In this document: positions 24,602 to 33,359 of the stretch, one piece after another | How positions within the stretch are numbered: position 1 is the stretch's first letter | Layout: each line of letters begins with the position of its first letter | NCBI GenBank assembly: GCA_934317215.1 | Contig: CAKREH010000030.1 | Span: forward strand, 1 to 43,092 | Direction: 5' to 3' | Source of the DNA: an uncultured Roseburia sp. | Lineage (GTDB): Bacteria; Bacillota; Clostridia; Lachnospirales; Lachnospiraceae | DNA: 43,092 bases | The notes under the pieces: model-generated | What the model saw: only the letters and a program-made list of their open reading frames with translations | What the model was told of the DNA's origin: nothing | The model's database searches: none | Translations under genes and position numbers: made by a program

Positions 24602-25258
24602 TTAATTTTCATGCTGTCCGGTAATGGAATAGATCACCCACTCCGCAATATTGGTCGCATGGTCTCCGATACGCTCAAAATATTTTGCAACCATCAGCAT
24701 ATCCGTTGCCTGCTCCCCATTTTTTACATTTTCATTGATCTTTTTGATGAGCTGCTGTTTGAACTGGTTGAACAGATCATCCACCACATCATCTTCTTGG
24801 ATGACCCAGTGTGCCATATCCATGTCTTTCTGCACGAATGCATCCACACTCTTGATCACCATATTTGTTGTCTCTTTTGCCATTGCCTTGATCAGGTCAA
24901 GATTGATCGGATCCCCGGTTTCATAAGCAGCGTCCGCCATTAAGATTGTCATTTCCGAAATATCGGATGCATGATCCCCGATACGCTCCATATCTGTGAT
25001 CATTTTCAGTGCTGCTGAGATCAGGCGGAGATCTTTTGCCACCGGCTGCTGCTGCAATAATAATTTCATGCAGAGGCTTTCAATATCGCGCTCCTGATGG
25101 TCGATCTCCTCATCAAAGCTGATCGCTTTCTGCGCTTTCTCCACATCCTGTCTGACCAGTGCCGAACATGCCATCTCGATCGCCTGCTCGATCAGGCTTC
25201 CCATCTCAATCAATTCATCGTTCAATACCTGAAGCTGTCTGTCAAATCTGTTTCTCAT
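24602..25258 (-). CDS. phoU: Phosphate transport regulator PhoU
   Basis: 218 aa, all helical, with two copies of the three-helix PhoU repeat. The metal-binding signatures are DMERIGDHASDISEM (residue 80 region) and YFERIGDHATNIAEW (residue 195 region). It dampens PhoR signalling and Pst activity when Pi is plentiful. It is the last gene of the pst operon, 92 bp behind pstB. The start at 25258 (MRNRFDRQLQVLND) matches family N-termini; 32 in-frame codons upstream run into the pstB end and are rejected. Confidence 0.95.
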   Translation of the reverse strand: MRNRFDRQLQVLNDELIEMGSLIEQAIEMACSALVRQDVEKAQKAISFDEEIDHQERDIESLCMKLLLQQQPVAKDLRLISAALKMITDMERIGDHASDISEMTILMADAAYETGDPINLDLIKAMAKETTNMVIKSVDAFVQKDMDMAHWVIQEDDVVDDLFNQFKQQLIKKINENVKNGEQATDMLMVAKYFERIGDHATNIAEWVIYSITGQHEN

Positions 25259-25350
25259 GATTTTCCACTTCCCTCTTTCTTTTCCTGTTATAGATTGCTC
25301 TACATTTCTACACTTTTTTCTGTATGTCATAACTGACCCAGCCCGCAGTA

Positions 25351-26103
25351 TCATCCAAAACGTCCGGTGATGTAATCCTCTGTCCGCTTATCCTGCGGCA
25401 CGGAGAATAACCGCTCTGTCTCACCCGACTCGATCACTTCCCCTAACAGGAAAAATACGGTCTTATCCGAGACACGGACTGCCTGCTGCATATTATGTGT
25501 TACCATAATGATCGTGTACTGTTTTTTCAGTTCAATGACAAGATCCTCGATCTTTGATGTTGAGATCGGGTCAAGTGCCGAAGTCGGCTCATCCATTAAG
25601 ATGACTTCCGGGTTCACAGCAAGTGCCCTTGCGATACAAAGTCTCTGCTGCTGTCCACCTGACATGCCGAGCGCACTTTTTTTCAGACGGTCCTTTACCT
25701 CATCCCAGATTGCCGCATCCCGCAGGGATTTTTCCACGATCTCATCCAACTTTGCCTTAGAGCGGATACCGTGTGTTCTTGGTCCATATGCAATATTGTC
25801 ATAGATACTCATTGGAAACGGATTCGGTTTCTGGAATACCATTCCGACACGTTTTCTTAAAATGTTGACATCCATGCCGTTGTAAATATCCTCTCCATCC
25901 AAAAGAACACTGCCGGTGATCTTACATCCCTCGACCAGATCGTTCATTCTGTTTAAACTCTTCAAAAAGGTAGATTTTCCGCAGCCGCTCGGTCCGATAA
26001 ATGCAGTAATCTCATGCGATGCGATCGACATATTGATATTTTTTAGTGCATGAAAATCACCATAATATAAATCCAGGTTTGAAATTTTAAATTTTTCTGC
26101 CAT
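25351..26103 (-). CDS. pstB: Phosphate ABC transporter ATP-binding protein PstB
   Basis: 250 aa. Walker A is GPSGCGKST (residues 37-45), then a Q-loop in VFQKPNPFPMSIYDNI. The signature is MSGGQQQRLCIARAL, Walker B with catalytic Glu is VILMDEPTSALDP, and the switch His is VTHNMQQA. The PNPFPMSIYDN segment is diagnostic for PstB. It energises the PstCA channel. It starts 14 bp after pstA with GGAGAG ahead of the ATG. Confidence 0.98.
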   Translation of the reverse strand: MAEKFKISNLDLYYGDFHALKNINMSIASHEITAFIGPSGCGKSTFLKSLNRMNDLVEGCKITGSVLLDGEDIYNGMDVNILRKRVGMVFQKPNPFPMSIYDNIAYGPRTHGIRSKAKLDEIVEKSLRDAAIWDEVKDRLKKSALGMSGGQQQRLCIARALAVNPEVILMDEPTSALDPISTSKIEDLVIELKKQYTIIMVTHNMQQAVRVSDKTVFFLLGEVIESGETERLFSVPQDKRTEDYITGRFG

Positions 26104-26117
26104 GTTTTCTCTCCATT

Positions 26118-27011
26118 CTACTGTTTCGGTGCTTCAAATTTTTTTGCGATCAGGGAGGATACCCCGTTGATGATCAGTACCACGATAAGAAGTATAACTG
26201 CCGTCGCATATGCCTCATTGGTATGCATACCCTCGCGCGATAACGAATACATGTGGATCGCTAAGGTACGGCCGGAATCAAAAAATCCTGCAAGGTTTGC
26301 AACTGTACCTGATGTGTAAATGAGTGCCGCCGTCTCTCCGACGATTCGCCCGATCGCTAAGATAATGCCGGATAAAATACCCGGGATCGCACTCGGAAGC
26401 ACAATTTTAAATATGGTACGCAGTTTTCCTGCACCGAGTCCGAAACTCCCTTCACGGAATGAATCCGGTACGCAAAGAAGTGCTTCCTCCGTCGTTCTCA
26501 TGATGACCGGAAGTACCATGATCGCGAGTGTCGCCGCACCTGCCATCATTGAGTAGCCCCATTTTAATGCCGTCACAAAAAATAACATACCGAACAGTCC
26601 GTAAATGATGGACGGAATGCCGGAAAGTGTCTCCGCCGTAACACGGATGATCCCGACTAACTTGTTTCCCTTTTTTGCGTATTCCACGAGGTAGATCGCT
26701 GCTCCCACGCCAAACGGCACAGACAGCAAAAGTGCCAGCACCGTCATAAAAAGTGTATTGATCATTGCCGGAAGCATCGACACGTTATCCGAATTATAAG
26801 TCCATGCAAACAGCGATGGTTTTAAATACGGGATACCGCGGATTAAAATATAGCCCACCAGAAATACCAGGACACCCACGGTCAGCACTGCTGCGACAAG
26901 TACTAAAAGCAGCAATACGAATGAACCCGGATGTTTCGTATATGATTTGATCTTATCTTTGAAAGACTGCTGATTGATCGCAGCAATCTCAGTTTCCATA
27001 TGTTTTTCCAT
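26118..27011 (-). CDS. pstA: Phosphate ABC transporter permease PstA
   Basis: 297 aa, six membrane helices after a cytoplasmic N-terminal tail of about 28 residues. The binding-protein-dependent permease (EAA) loop reads SFGLGAGKLRTIFKIVLPSA. GIPSIIYGLFGM in helix 3-4 is typical of PstA/PstC. The start at 27011 is preceded by GGGAGATTAAG, supplied by element C copy 2. Follows pstC by 55 bp. Confidence 0.96.
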   Translation of the reverse strand: MEKHMETEIAAINQQSFKDKIKSYTKHPGSFVLLLLVLVAAVLTVGVLVFLVGYILIRGIPYLKPSLFAWTYNSDNVSMLPAMINTLFMTVLALLLSVPFGVGAAIYLVEYAKKGNKLVGIIRVTAETLSGIPSIIYGLFGMLFFVTALKWGYSMMAGAATLAIMVLPVIMRTTEEALLCVPDSFREGSFGLGAGKLRTIFKIVLPSAIPGILSGIILAIGRIVGETAALIYTSGTVANLAGFFDSGRTLAIHMYSLSREGMHTNEAYATAVILLIVVLIINGVSSLIAKKFEAPKQ

Positions 27012-27053
27012 CTTAATCTCCCTTCTTGCGTGTGAAAATCTTATTTTTCACAC
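27012..27053 (-). repeat. Element C copy 2 (short form) before pstA
   Basis: On the minus strand the hairpin GTGTGAAAAAT-AAG-ATTTTCACAC (+ 27030-27053) is followed directly by GCAAGAAGGGAGATTAAG, which is the pstA ribosome binding site. It is the short form of the same unit found before the DUF1667 gene. Confidence 0.65.
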
Positions 27054-27066
27054 TGCTTTCCCCTTT

Positions 27067-27921
27067 CTAATTATCCTTTGTGCGTCTTTTTAAAATAGAG
27101 AAAGAGACATTGATGATGAGGATAAACACAAACAGTACCACACCGGTTGCGATCAGTGCTTCTCTGTGAAGATCCGTTGCGTATCCCATTTCCATTACAA
27201 TATTTGCCGTTAAGGTACGGACACCTTTAAAAATACTCGATGGAACCCGCGCCTGGTTTCCGGCTACCATCATAACCGCCATCGTCTCACCGATCGCACG
27301 TCCGACACCGAGCACGACTGCTGCCATGATACCGGATTTTGCTGCCGGAACGATCACGGTAAAAACACTTCTCTCATGGGTTGCTCCAAGTGCAAGTGCA
27401 CCCTCGTAATAGCTGTTTTCCACGGCACGGATCGCTGACTCTGACACACCGATAATCGTCGGCAGGATCATGATTCCAAGCAGGATCGAAGCGGTTAAGA
27501 TACTGTTTCCATTTCCTTTAAAATGTTCTCTGATAAACGGCACCAATACGACCAGACCGAAAAATCCATATACAATAGAAGGGATGCCTGCTAAGAGATC
27601 CACGATCGGTTTCAAAATGCGGTACAGTTTTTCCGGACAGAAGCGCGCCATAAAGATTGACATCAGTATTCCAACCGGGACTCCGATTAAAAGTGCTCCT
27701 CCGGTTACATAAATACTTCCTAAGATCATCGGAAAGATTCCGAATATATTATTGGTCGGTTTCCATACCTTGCCCGACAAAAACTGCCATACACCGATTT
27801 TCTGCATTGCCGGAAATCCGTTTGCAAACAAGAACACACAGATTAAGGCTACCGCGATAATGGATATGACTGCCGTAAAGAGGAAAACGCCTTCCATTAC
27901 TTTTTCTTTGATATGATTCAT
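27067..27921 (-). CDS. pstC: Phosphate ABC transporter permease PstC
   Basis: 284 aa, six membrane helices. GIPSIVYGFFGLVVLVP and the EAA loop YYEGALALGATHERSVFTVI place it in the PstC family; ARVPSSIFKGVRTLTANI near residue 230 is also PstC-like. Forms the Pi channel with PstA. The start at 27921 follows CTGGAGAAAAATA. Separated from pstS by 135 bp with a strong hairpin. Confidence 0.96.
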   Translation of the reverse strand: MNHIKEKVMEGVFLFTAVISIIAVALICVFLFANGFPAMQKIGVWQFLSGKVWKPTNNIFGIFPMILGSIYVTGGALLIGVPVGILMSIFMARFCPEKLYRILKPIVDLLAGIPSIVYGFFGLVVLVPFIREHFKGNGNSILTASILLGIMILPTIIGVSESAIRAVENSYYEGALALGATHERSVFTVIVPAAKSGIMAAVVLGVGRAIGETMAVMMVAGNQARVPSSIFKGVRTLTANIVMEMGYATDLHREALIATGVVLFVFILIINVSFSILKRRTKDN

Positions 27922-27963
27922 TATTTTTCTCCAGACTGATAAAAAGTTGTGTACGTTATTTAT

Positions 27964-28002
27964 GTAAAGACCGGCAGAGTAACTGTCTCTCCCGGTCTTT
28001 AC
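27964..28002 (-). promoter_or_regulatory. pstS-pstC intercistronic hairpin
   Basis: GTAAAGACCGG pairs with CCGGTCTTTAC around a GAGAGACAGTTACTCT loop that can itself pair. There is no following T-tract on the minus strand (ATAAATAACG), so it is more likely an mRNA 3'-end stabiliser or processing signal than a terminator. Such hairpins allow excess binding protein over permease. Confidence 0.6.
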
Positions 28003-28056
28003 CTGATGTTTTATAATAAGGAATTCTATGAAATATGTTGTTTGTATCTGTCTGTA

Positions 28057-29064
28057 TTACTCTGTAACGCCATCCCAGGATGTGATTTCGCCTGTGTAGA
28101 TGCCTTTGACTGTATCTTTGGAAAGATCTGCAGTCGGGTTGTCGTTGTTTACGATGACTGCGATACCATCCATTGCGATCACGGTTGCTGTTAAGCCGCC
28201 CTCAGTCTCAGAATCTTTTAATTCACGGGAAGCCATACCGATATCACAGGTTCCATCCATGGCTGCTGTCATACCTGTGGTGGAATCGCTCTCCTGGATC
28301 TCGATCTCTGCACCGCTGTTGACTGCGACATATGCCTCTTTTAATTTTTCCATAACAGGTGTTACGGAAGAAGATCCTGCTACAACAACTTTTCCGCTTG
28401 CGCCGTTTGACTCGAATGCTGCTGCACCGTCATCTACCGGGATGTATTTATTATCAGAAATCACTGCCTGTCCGTCTGCGCTCATGATAAAGTTGATAAA
28501 ATCCTGTGCCACATCGCTCGGTGTTCCTTTGGTTGCAATATTAAATGGTCTTGCGATCGTGTAATCTCCGCTCTTGATATTATCTACGGTAGCTTCTGCT
28601 CCATCGATGGAAACTGCTTTTACACTGTCGTTTAAGGAACCAAGTGATACATATCCGATGGAGTATTCATCACCGGCTACTGTTGTTAACATAACATCGG
28701 TACTGTTTGTGATGATTGCTTCATCCGTTGTATTATCAATTTTATCACCGGCTTCATTTTTCTCTTCTACACCGAACAGCTCGATGAATGCTCCTCTTGT
28801 ACCGGAACCATCCTCACGGGATACAACGTTGATGTACTCGCTGTTGTCAAAATCTCCGGTTGCTGCTGATGCTGAATTTGCAGCTGTCGTATCTGGTGTA
28901 ACATCTGCTGACTGATCTGCTGAACTGTCCGCTGCATCTGCACTTGCATCTGTATTTGTATCTGCTCCGGCATTTGCACTTGCATTTCCACTGTTACCAC
29001 AGCCTGCGATCATGCTGGCTGCCATCATACCTGTTAATAACATACACATTACTTTCTTTTTCAT
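28057..29064 (-). CDS. pstS: Phosphate-binding lipoprotein PstS, circularly permuted order
   Basis: 335 aa. Lipoprotein signal MKKKVMCMLLTGMMAASMIAGC with lipobox IAGC, Cys22 being the lipidated residue. A low-complexity Ala/Ser/Asp/Thr linker spans residues 23-75. Residues 78-215 then carry the half that is C-terminal in classical PstS: VVSREDGSGTRG at 80-91, SIGYVSLGSL, RPFNIATKG and DFINFIMSADGQ. Residues 223-335 carry the normally N-terminal half: GKVVVAGSSSVTPV, CDIGMASREL, and the ending IYTGEITSWDGV. All Pi-contact loops are present, so binding should be intact. The ATG at 29064 has AGAGG upstream; a TTG eight codons earlier is less likely. The promoter has a PhoP box. Confidence 0.93.
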   Translation of the reverse strand: MKKKVMCMLLTGMMAASMIAGCGNSGNASANAGADTNTDASADAADSSADQSADVTPDTTAANSASAATGDFDNSEYINVVSREDGSGTRGAFIELFGVEEKNEAGDKIDNTTDEAIITNSTDVMLTTVAGDEYSIGYVSLGSLNDSVKAVSIDGAEATVDNIKSGDYTIARPFNIATKGTPSDVAQDFINFIMSADGQAVISDNKYIPVDDGAAAFESNGASGKVVVAGSSSVTPVMEKLKEAYVAVNSGAEIEIQESDSTTGMTAAMDGTCDIGMASRELKDSETEGGLTATVIAMDGIAVIVNNDNPTADLSKDTVKGIYTGEITSWDGVTE

Positions 29065-29141
29065 TTTCTTAATCCTCTCTTTTTTCAATTTGCAGGGCGT
29101 CCATCCTGCTGTTTTCTTTTCATTTCCTTTTGACAGTTTTT

Positions 29142-29207
29142 ACTTTAATGCACTTATGTAAAATACATGAGAGAGGTTTGGTAAAATGTATGTAAAATAA
29201 TGGTAAA
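29142..29207 (-). promoter_or_regulatory. PhoP box and promoter of pstSCAB-phoU
   Basis: On the minus strand TTTACC (29207-29202), TTTACA (29196-29191), TTTACC (29185-29180) and, 23 bp on, TTTACA (29162-29157). Then 9 bp and a -10-like TAAAGT (29147-29142). Spacings are 11, 11 and 23. The array lies directly between the ppk stop and pstS. Confidence 0.82.
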
Positions 29208-29215
29208 CGTTTCGC

Positions 29216-31285
29216 TTACTTTTCTGCGTTTTCCGCCTGCTGGTAGCTCATGGCAAAGAAGTATTCCTGGGAGTTGAGCTTTACATCCGAATCCGTCACC
29301 CTCGAATAATTGCCGTCGCTGCCGAGTTCCCTTGCTTTTACATTGTCTTTTAACATCAGGTGGAACATATCCATAATGCGTTCTTTGATCGCCTTATCCC
29401 AGACCGGTGCTGCGACCTCAACACGCTTTGTTGTATTTCTGGTCATAAAATCTGCAGATGCAATGTAAACTTTTGCTGTTTCCTCCTCTGCTCCAAACAG
29501 ATAAATCCTGGAATGCTCTAAATACCGTCCGACAATACTGATCACCCTTATATTTTCCGTATATCCTTCCACTCCCGGAATCAGGCAGCAGATCCCGCGG
29601 ATGATCAGCTCTATTTTTACGCCTGTCTTTGATGCCTCGACCAGTTTGTCAATGATGACCTTATCCGTCAGGGCATTCATCTTTGCACCGATATAAGCGG
29701 GTTTTCCCGCTTTTGCTTTTGCGATCTCCTCATCGATCATGGCAAGTATTTTACTCTGCAGACACTTCGGTGCCACCAGAAGATATTTGGTTTTCTCCAC
29801 AAGCTGTTCTAAACAGAGGGCATGAAAGACCTCCGCTGCCTCCTCGCCGATCTTTTCATTTGCTGTCATGACCGACAGATCCGTGTATAATTTTGCCGTC
29901 TTTTCATTATAATTACCGGTTCCGATCTGCGTGATATGGCGGATTTCCTCCCCTTTTTTATAGGTGATCTGACAGAGCTTTGAGTGTACCTTGATATGGT
30001 CGATTCCGTAAATAATGCGGCAGCCAGCATCCTCTAACCGTCTTGACCACTCAATATTGTTTTCCTCATCAAAGCGGGCGCGCAGTTCCACCAGCACAAC
30101 TACCTCTTTCCCGTTCTCTGCGGCATCGATCAGAGCCTCTACGATCTGTGAATTTTTTGCCACGCGGTAGAGCGTCATTTTTATGGATACGACCCGCTCA
30201 TCCTCACCAGCCTCCTTTAAAAGGCGGATAAACGGTTTCATGCTCTCATATGGGAAACTCAAAAACCGGTCTTTTTCTTCGATCTGATCGATCACAGGCA
30301 GATCATTGCGGATGCATGCAGGCTGCTGCGGTACCCTTTTTTCAAAAAACAGTTCTCTTTTTTCCCTCAACGAATCCTGGATCTGCGAAAAGAAGGATAA
30401 CTCTAACGGTGCCTCCGAAAAATAAACCTGATCTGCCCCGATTCCAAGTTCTTTGCGCAGATTTTCAATGATCGTCACATCCAGCACACGGCTGTGCTCG
30501 AGTTTTACCGGACAGAGTCTGCGTCTGGTGCGGATCAGTTTCTCCATGGAATCGCGGTAGTCGAGATCCTCATCATAAAATGCTTCATCCACATCGATAT
30601 CCGCATTGCGGATGATACGGATCAGCGATTTGCTCTTTACCGTATAGCGTTCAAACACCAGTGGCAGAAAATGAAGGATCAGCTCCTCTACCAGCATATA
30701 GCGTCCTTTTCCCGAAGGGACTTTGATCAGCCGCTCAAACACTTCATTGCTGCATGGAATAATACCGAGTTTTTCCCCGTTTTTTGTTCCAAGCACAACC
30801 ACCGCATAAATTTCCTTATTCTTTAAAAATGGAAATGGCTGTTTTTTCCCGATCACCTGCGGGGATAACAGCGGCATCAGTGCCTCCTTAAAATAATGCT
30901 CCAGAAAAACTTTATCGTCCGGCTGCATATCCGCAAAACTTAAAAGTTCTACGCCCTCCGACTTTAAAAGCTGCATATAATTCCGGTAGACCAGATCTTT
31001 CTGTTCTGACAGGATTCTTGCCGCATCAAAAATTGCCGAAAGCTGCTCCTTTGCCGTCATTTTCGTCTTGTTATCCTGCGCCGTTTTATCCACAAGCATC
31101 TGATCGTGAAGCGAACCCACTCTCACCATAAAAAATTCATCCAGATTGCTCTGAAAAATGGATAAAAACGACATGCGCTCACACAGAGGCACGGAACGGT
31201 CTGCCGCCTCCTCCAGCACACGCTCATTAAACTTTAACCAGGATAATTCCCGGTTTTCCAAATATTTTTTCTTTTTCTCTGCCAT
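29216..31285 (-). CDS. ppk: Polyphosphate kinase 1
   Basis: 689 aa. Reversible polymerisation of ATP gamma-phosphate into polyphosphate. The N-terminal domain starts YLENRELSWLKFNERVLEEA and continues SNLDEFFMVRVGSLHDQ, both hallmarks of PPK1. The phospholipase-D-like catalytic part has DHIKVHSKLCQI, with the His near residue 434 as the autophosphorylated residue. GTGNYNEKTAKLYTDLS, NIRVISIVGRYLEHSRIYLF and ADFMTRNTTKRVE follow. The start at 31285 has GGAGGAAAGAGAA before it; an ATG five codons earlier is too close to the site. It begins 21 bp after the alarmone synthetase gene and is the last gene of the GDPD operon. Confidence 0.97.
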   Translation of the reverse strand: MAEKKKKYLENRELSWLKFNERVLEEAADRSVPLCERMSFLSIFQSNLDEFFMVRVGSLHDQMLVDKTAQDNKTKMTAKEQLSAIFDAARILSEQKDLVYRNYMQLLKSEGVELLSFADMQPDDKVFLEHYFKEALMPLLSPQVIGKKQPFPFLKNKEIYAVVVLGTKNGEKLGIIPCSNEVFERLIKVPSGKGRYMLVEELILHFLPLVFERYTVKSKSLIRIIRNADIDVDEAFYDEDLDYRDSMEKLIRTRRRLCPVKLEHSRVLDVTIIENLRKELGIGADQVYFSEAPLELSFFSQIQDSLREKRELFFEKRVPQQPACIRNDLPVIDQIEEKDRFLSFPYESMKPFIRLLKEAGEDERVVSIKMTLYRVAKNSQIVEALIDAAENGKEVVVLVELRARFDEENNIEWSRRLEDAGCRIIYGIDHIKVHSKLCQITYKKGEEIRHITQIGTGNYNEKTAKLYTDLSVMTANEKIGEEAAEVFHALCLEQLVEKTKYLLVAPKCLQSKILAMIDEEIAKAKAGKPAYIGAKMNALTDKVIIDKLVEASKTGVKIELIIRGICCLIPGVEGYTENIRVISIVGRYLEHSRIYLFGAEEETAKVYIASADFMTRNTTKRVEVAAPVWDKAIKERIMDMFHLMLKDNVKARELGSDGNYSRVTDSDVKLNSQEYFFAMSYQQAENAEK

Positions 31286-31306
31286 TTCTCTTTCCTCCAT
31301 TGTTTT

Positions 31307-32002
31307 TTACATATTCTCAATCTGTCTGCGCAGTTCCAACATCTGATTGTCTACTTTTGCGATCACATCGGAATAATCTTTGGTTGCACGCTCCACATTT
31401 TCAATCTGTCCGGCATTTTTCTTATAACACATCTGATTATCAAGCTCTGCCCAATAGTCCATGGCAAAGGAACGGATCTGTATCTCCACCCTCACTTCCT
31501 TTGTCTTTTCCAGATAAGTGACCGGAACACCCACGATCAGATGGATACTCTGGTAACCGCTCTTTTTGGGATTTTTCACATAATCCTTTTCTTTGAGCAG
31601 CGTGATGTCCTTCTGCTTTTTTACATAATCTGCCACACGGTAAATATCATCACAAAAAAAACAGACGACGCGGATCCCGGCAATATCGTTTAAAGTATCT
31701 ACCGCAGCCTGAAACGTTACTTCCCTACCCTTTCGCATCAGCTTTTTGGCAATACTGTCCGTCTGTTTGATCCGTCCCGTCATAGTACGAATAACCTGAC
31801 GGCCAAATTGCTCCGTCAGGTCCGCATTGATCATTTTTAATTTTGCCTGCACCACATCCATCGCATATGCGTAAGAAAGTCTTACCATAGGTGCTTCGAT
31901 CTGTTCTTTTAATTGTTTTTCCATGAGCAAGGTATCTGCTCCCGCTAAAGTCTCTTTTATTCCTATGCGTTTTTTCTGATTTTTAGAATCTTTCTTCGGC
32001 AA
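31307..32002 (-). CDS. Small alarmone synthetase ((p)ppGpp synthetase, RelQ/YjbM-like)
   Basis: 231 aa, a single RelA/SpoT synthetase domain without hydrolase, TGS or ACT parts. Motifs: SIAKKLMRKG, LNDIAGIRVVCFF (the DIAGxR motif), KDYVKNPKKSGYQSIHL (GTP-binding loop with the conserved Tyr) and VEIQIRSFAMDYWAELDNQM, with the catalytic Glu and Gln of the ExQxR motif. It transfers pyrophosphate from ATP to GDP or GTP. The frame starts with TTG at 32002 inside the end of the transporter gene (20-bp overlap), after AGGAG; an ATG at codon 27 is the alternative. It is sandwiched in an operon that ends with ppk. Confidence 0.9.
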   Translation of the reverse strand: MPKKDSKNQKKRIGIKETLAGADTLLMEKQLKEQIEAPMVRLSYAYAMDVVQAKLKMINADLTEQFGRQVIRTMTGRIKQTDSIAKKLMRKGREVTFQAAVDTLNDIAGIRVVCFFCDDIYRVADYVKKQKDITLLKEKDYVKNPKKSGYQSIHLIVGVPVTYLEKTKEVRVEIQIRSFAMDYWAELDNQMCYKKNAGQIENVERATKDYSDVIAKVDNQMLELRRQIENM

Positions 32003-33359
32003 AATCCATATCTCCTATTTCGTAATCATCCTCATATCCATAGTCATAGTCATCATAATCCTTCTCCGTTTCCGCTTCGAACTCATCCCAGGTTCTGCTT
32101 ACCGCCAAAGACCTCTTTTCCCCTCTCTGCATTGTCTGTGACTGGATCTTAAAAATAACAAACCCGATCACAAACATTGACGCGATCACAATAACACCCG
32201 CTTTTGAAGTGTGGAAAATCTGTGTGGAAATACCCATGAGCATCGTTCCCATAAAAGATGCTCCTTTTCCAAAAATATCGAAAATCCCAAAATACTCACT
32301 TGATTTTTCCTTCGGAATGATCTTTGCAAAATAAGAGCGCGACAATGCCTGGATCGCTCCCTGGAATACACCGACAAACGTTGCCATTACCCAGAATTTC
32401 CATGCCGCATCCAGCCAGAGTGCATAGATGGCAACCAGGAAATATGCCCCAATGCAGACAGTGATCAGACGGGACGTCTCAAATTTCTGTGCCAGTTTGC
32501 CAAAAACAATGGCACACGGGAACGCAACGATCTGTGTCAGAAGCAGCGCAAGAAGAAGGCTTGTATCACTGATCCCAACATCTTTGCCGTAAGAAGTCGC
32601 CATCTCAATGATCGTGTATACACCATCTATATAGAAGAAAAATGCAACGAGGAAGAGAAACACTTTTTTATCATTTCTGATCTCCCCGCACACGGTTCCA
32701 AGTCTTTTTACGGTTTCCTTTACACCGTTTGTCTTTGTCTCCATATAATAGTTCTGCTTATAATTTTTTAAGAGCGGGATCGTAACGACTGCCCACCATA
32801 AGGCATTGATGATAAATGCCCCCGCCGTCGCTGCGGTACCGCTGATCCCAATGTGATCTGCACCAAAGATCAATGCAAGACTGGCAATAAAAGGCACGCA
32901 GCTTCCAATATATCCCCATGCATATCCCTGAGAGGAAACATCATCCATGCGCTCATCCGTTGTCACATCCACAAGCATGGAATCATAAAAAACGAGGCTG
33001 CCGGAAAATCCGACTTTAGTAATCACGAATACAGCCAGAAATAAAATGGCGCTTTTCGGGAGTGCAAGTGCCGCACATCCAATCACACCTGTCATCATAA
33101 AAAGGGCAAACAACGGCTTTTTCCGGTTTTTTCCGTCTGCAACCGTTCCAAGCACCGGCCCTAATACCGCCACGATCAAAGTGGAAATAGAGATTGCATA
33201 GCTTAAATATGCGGTGGAGTCCGAAGCGGATATGCCATTTCCGGCTGCCATGTTTTTAAAATAGATCGGTATGATCGTGGACACTAAAAGCGCAAAGGCA
33301 GAGTTGCCGACATCATACATTACCCAGTATCTTTCAAGTTTATTTAATTTCTGTTTCAT
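31983..33359 (-). CDS. MFS transporter, UMF1/Atg22-like
   Basis: 458 aa with about 12 membrane helices. The N-terminus YWVMYDVGNSAFALLVSTIIPIYF and the loop GTVADGKNRKKP match the UMF1 group of the major facilitator superfamily, related to the yeast vacuolar effluxer Atg22. The C-terminal tail after residue 420 is very acidic (DYDDYDYGYEDDYEIGDMD). The substrate is unknown. Its neighbours cleave phospholipid head groups, so a glycerophospho-compound, amino-alcohol or amino acid is conceivable (inference). The ATG overlaps the stop of the hydrolase gene by four bases. Confidence 0.85.
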   Translation of the reverse strand: MKQKLNKLERYWVMYDVGNSAFALLVSTIIPIYFKNMAAGNGISASDSTAYLSYAISISTLIVAVLGPVLGTVADGKNRKKPLFALFMMTGVIGCAALALPKSAILFLAVFVITKVGFSGSLVFYDSMLVDVTTDERMDDVSSQGYAWGYIGSCVPFIASLALIFGADHIGISGTAATAGAFIINALWWAVVTIPLLKNYKQNYYMETKTNGVKETVKRLGTVCGEIRNDKKVFLFLVAFFFYIDGVYTIIEMATSYGKDVGISDTSLLLALLLTQIVAFPCAIVFGKLAQKFETSRLITVCIGAYFLVAIYALWLDAAWKFWVMATFVGVFQGAIQALSRSYFAKIIPKEKSSEYFGIFDIFGKGASFMGTMLMGISTQIFHTSKAGVIVIASMFVIGFVIFKIQSQTMQRGEKRSLAVSRTWDEFEAETEKDYDDYDYGYEDDYEIGDMDFAEERF

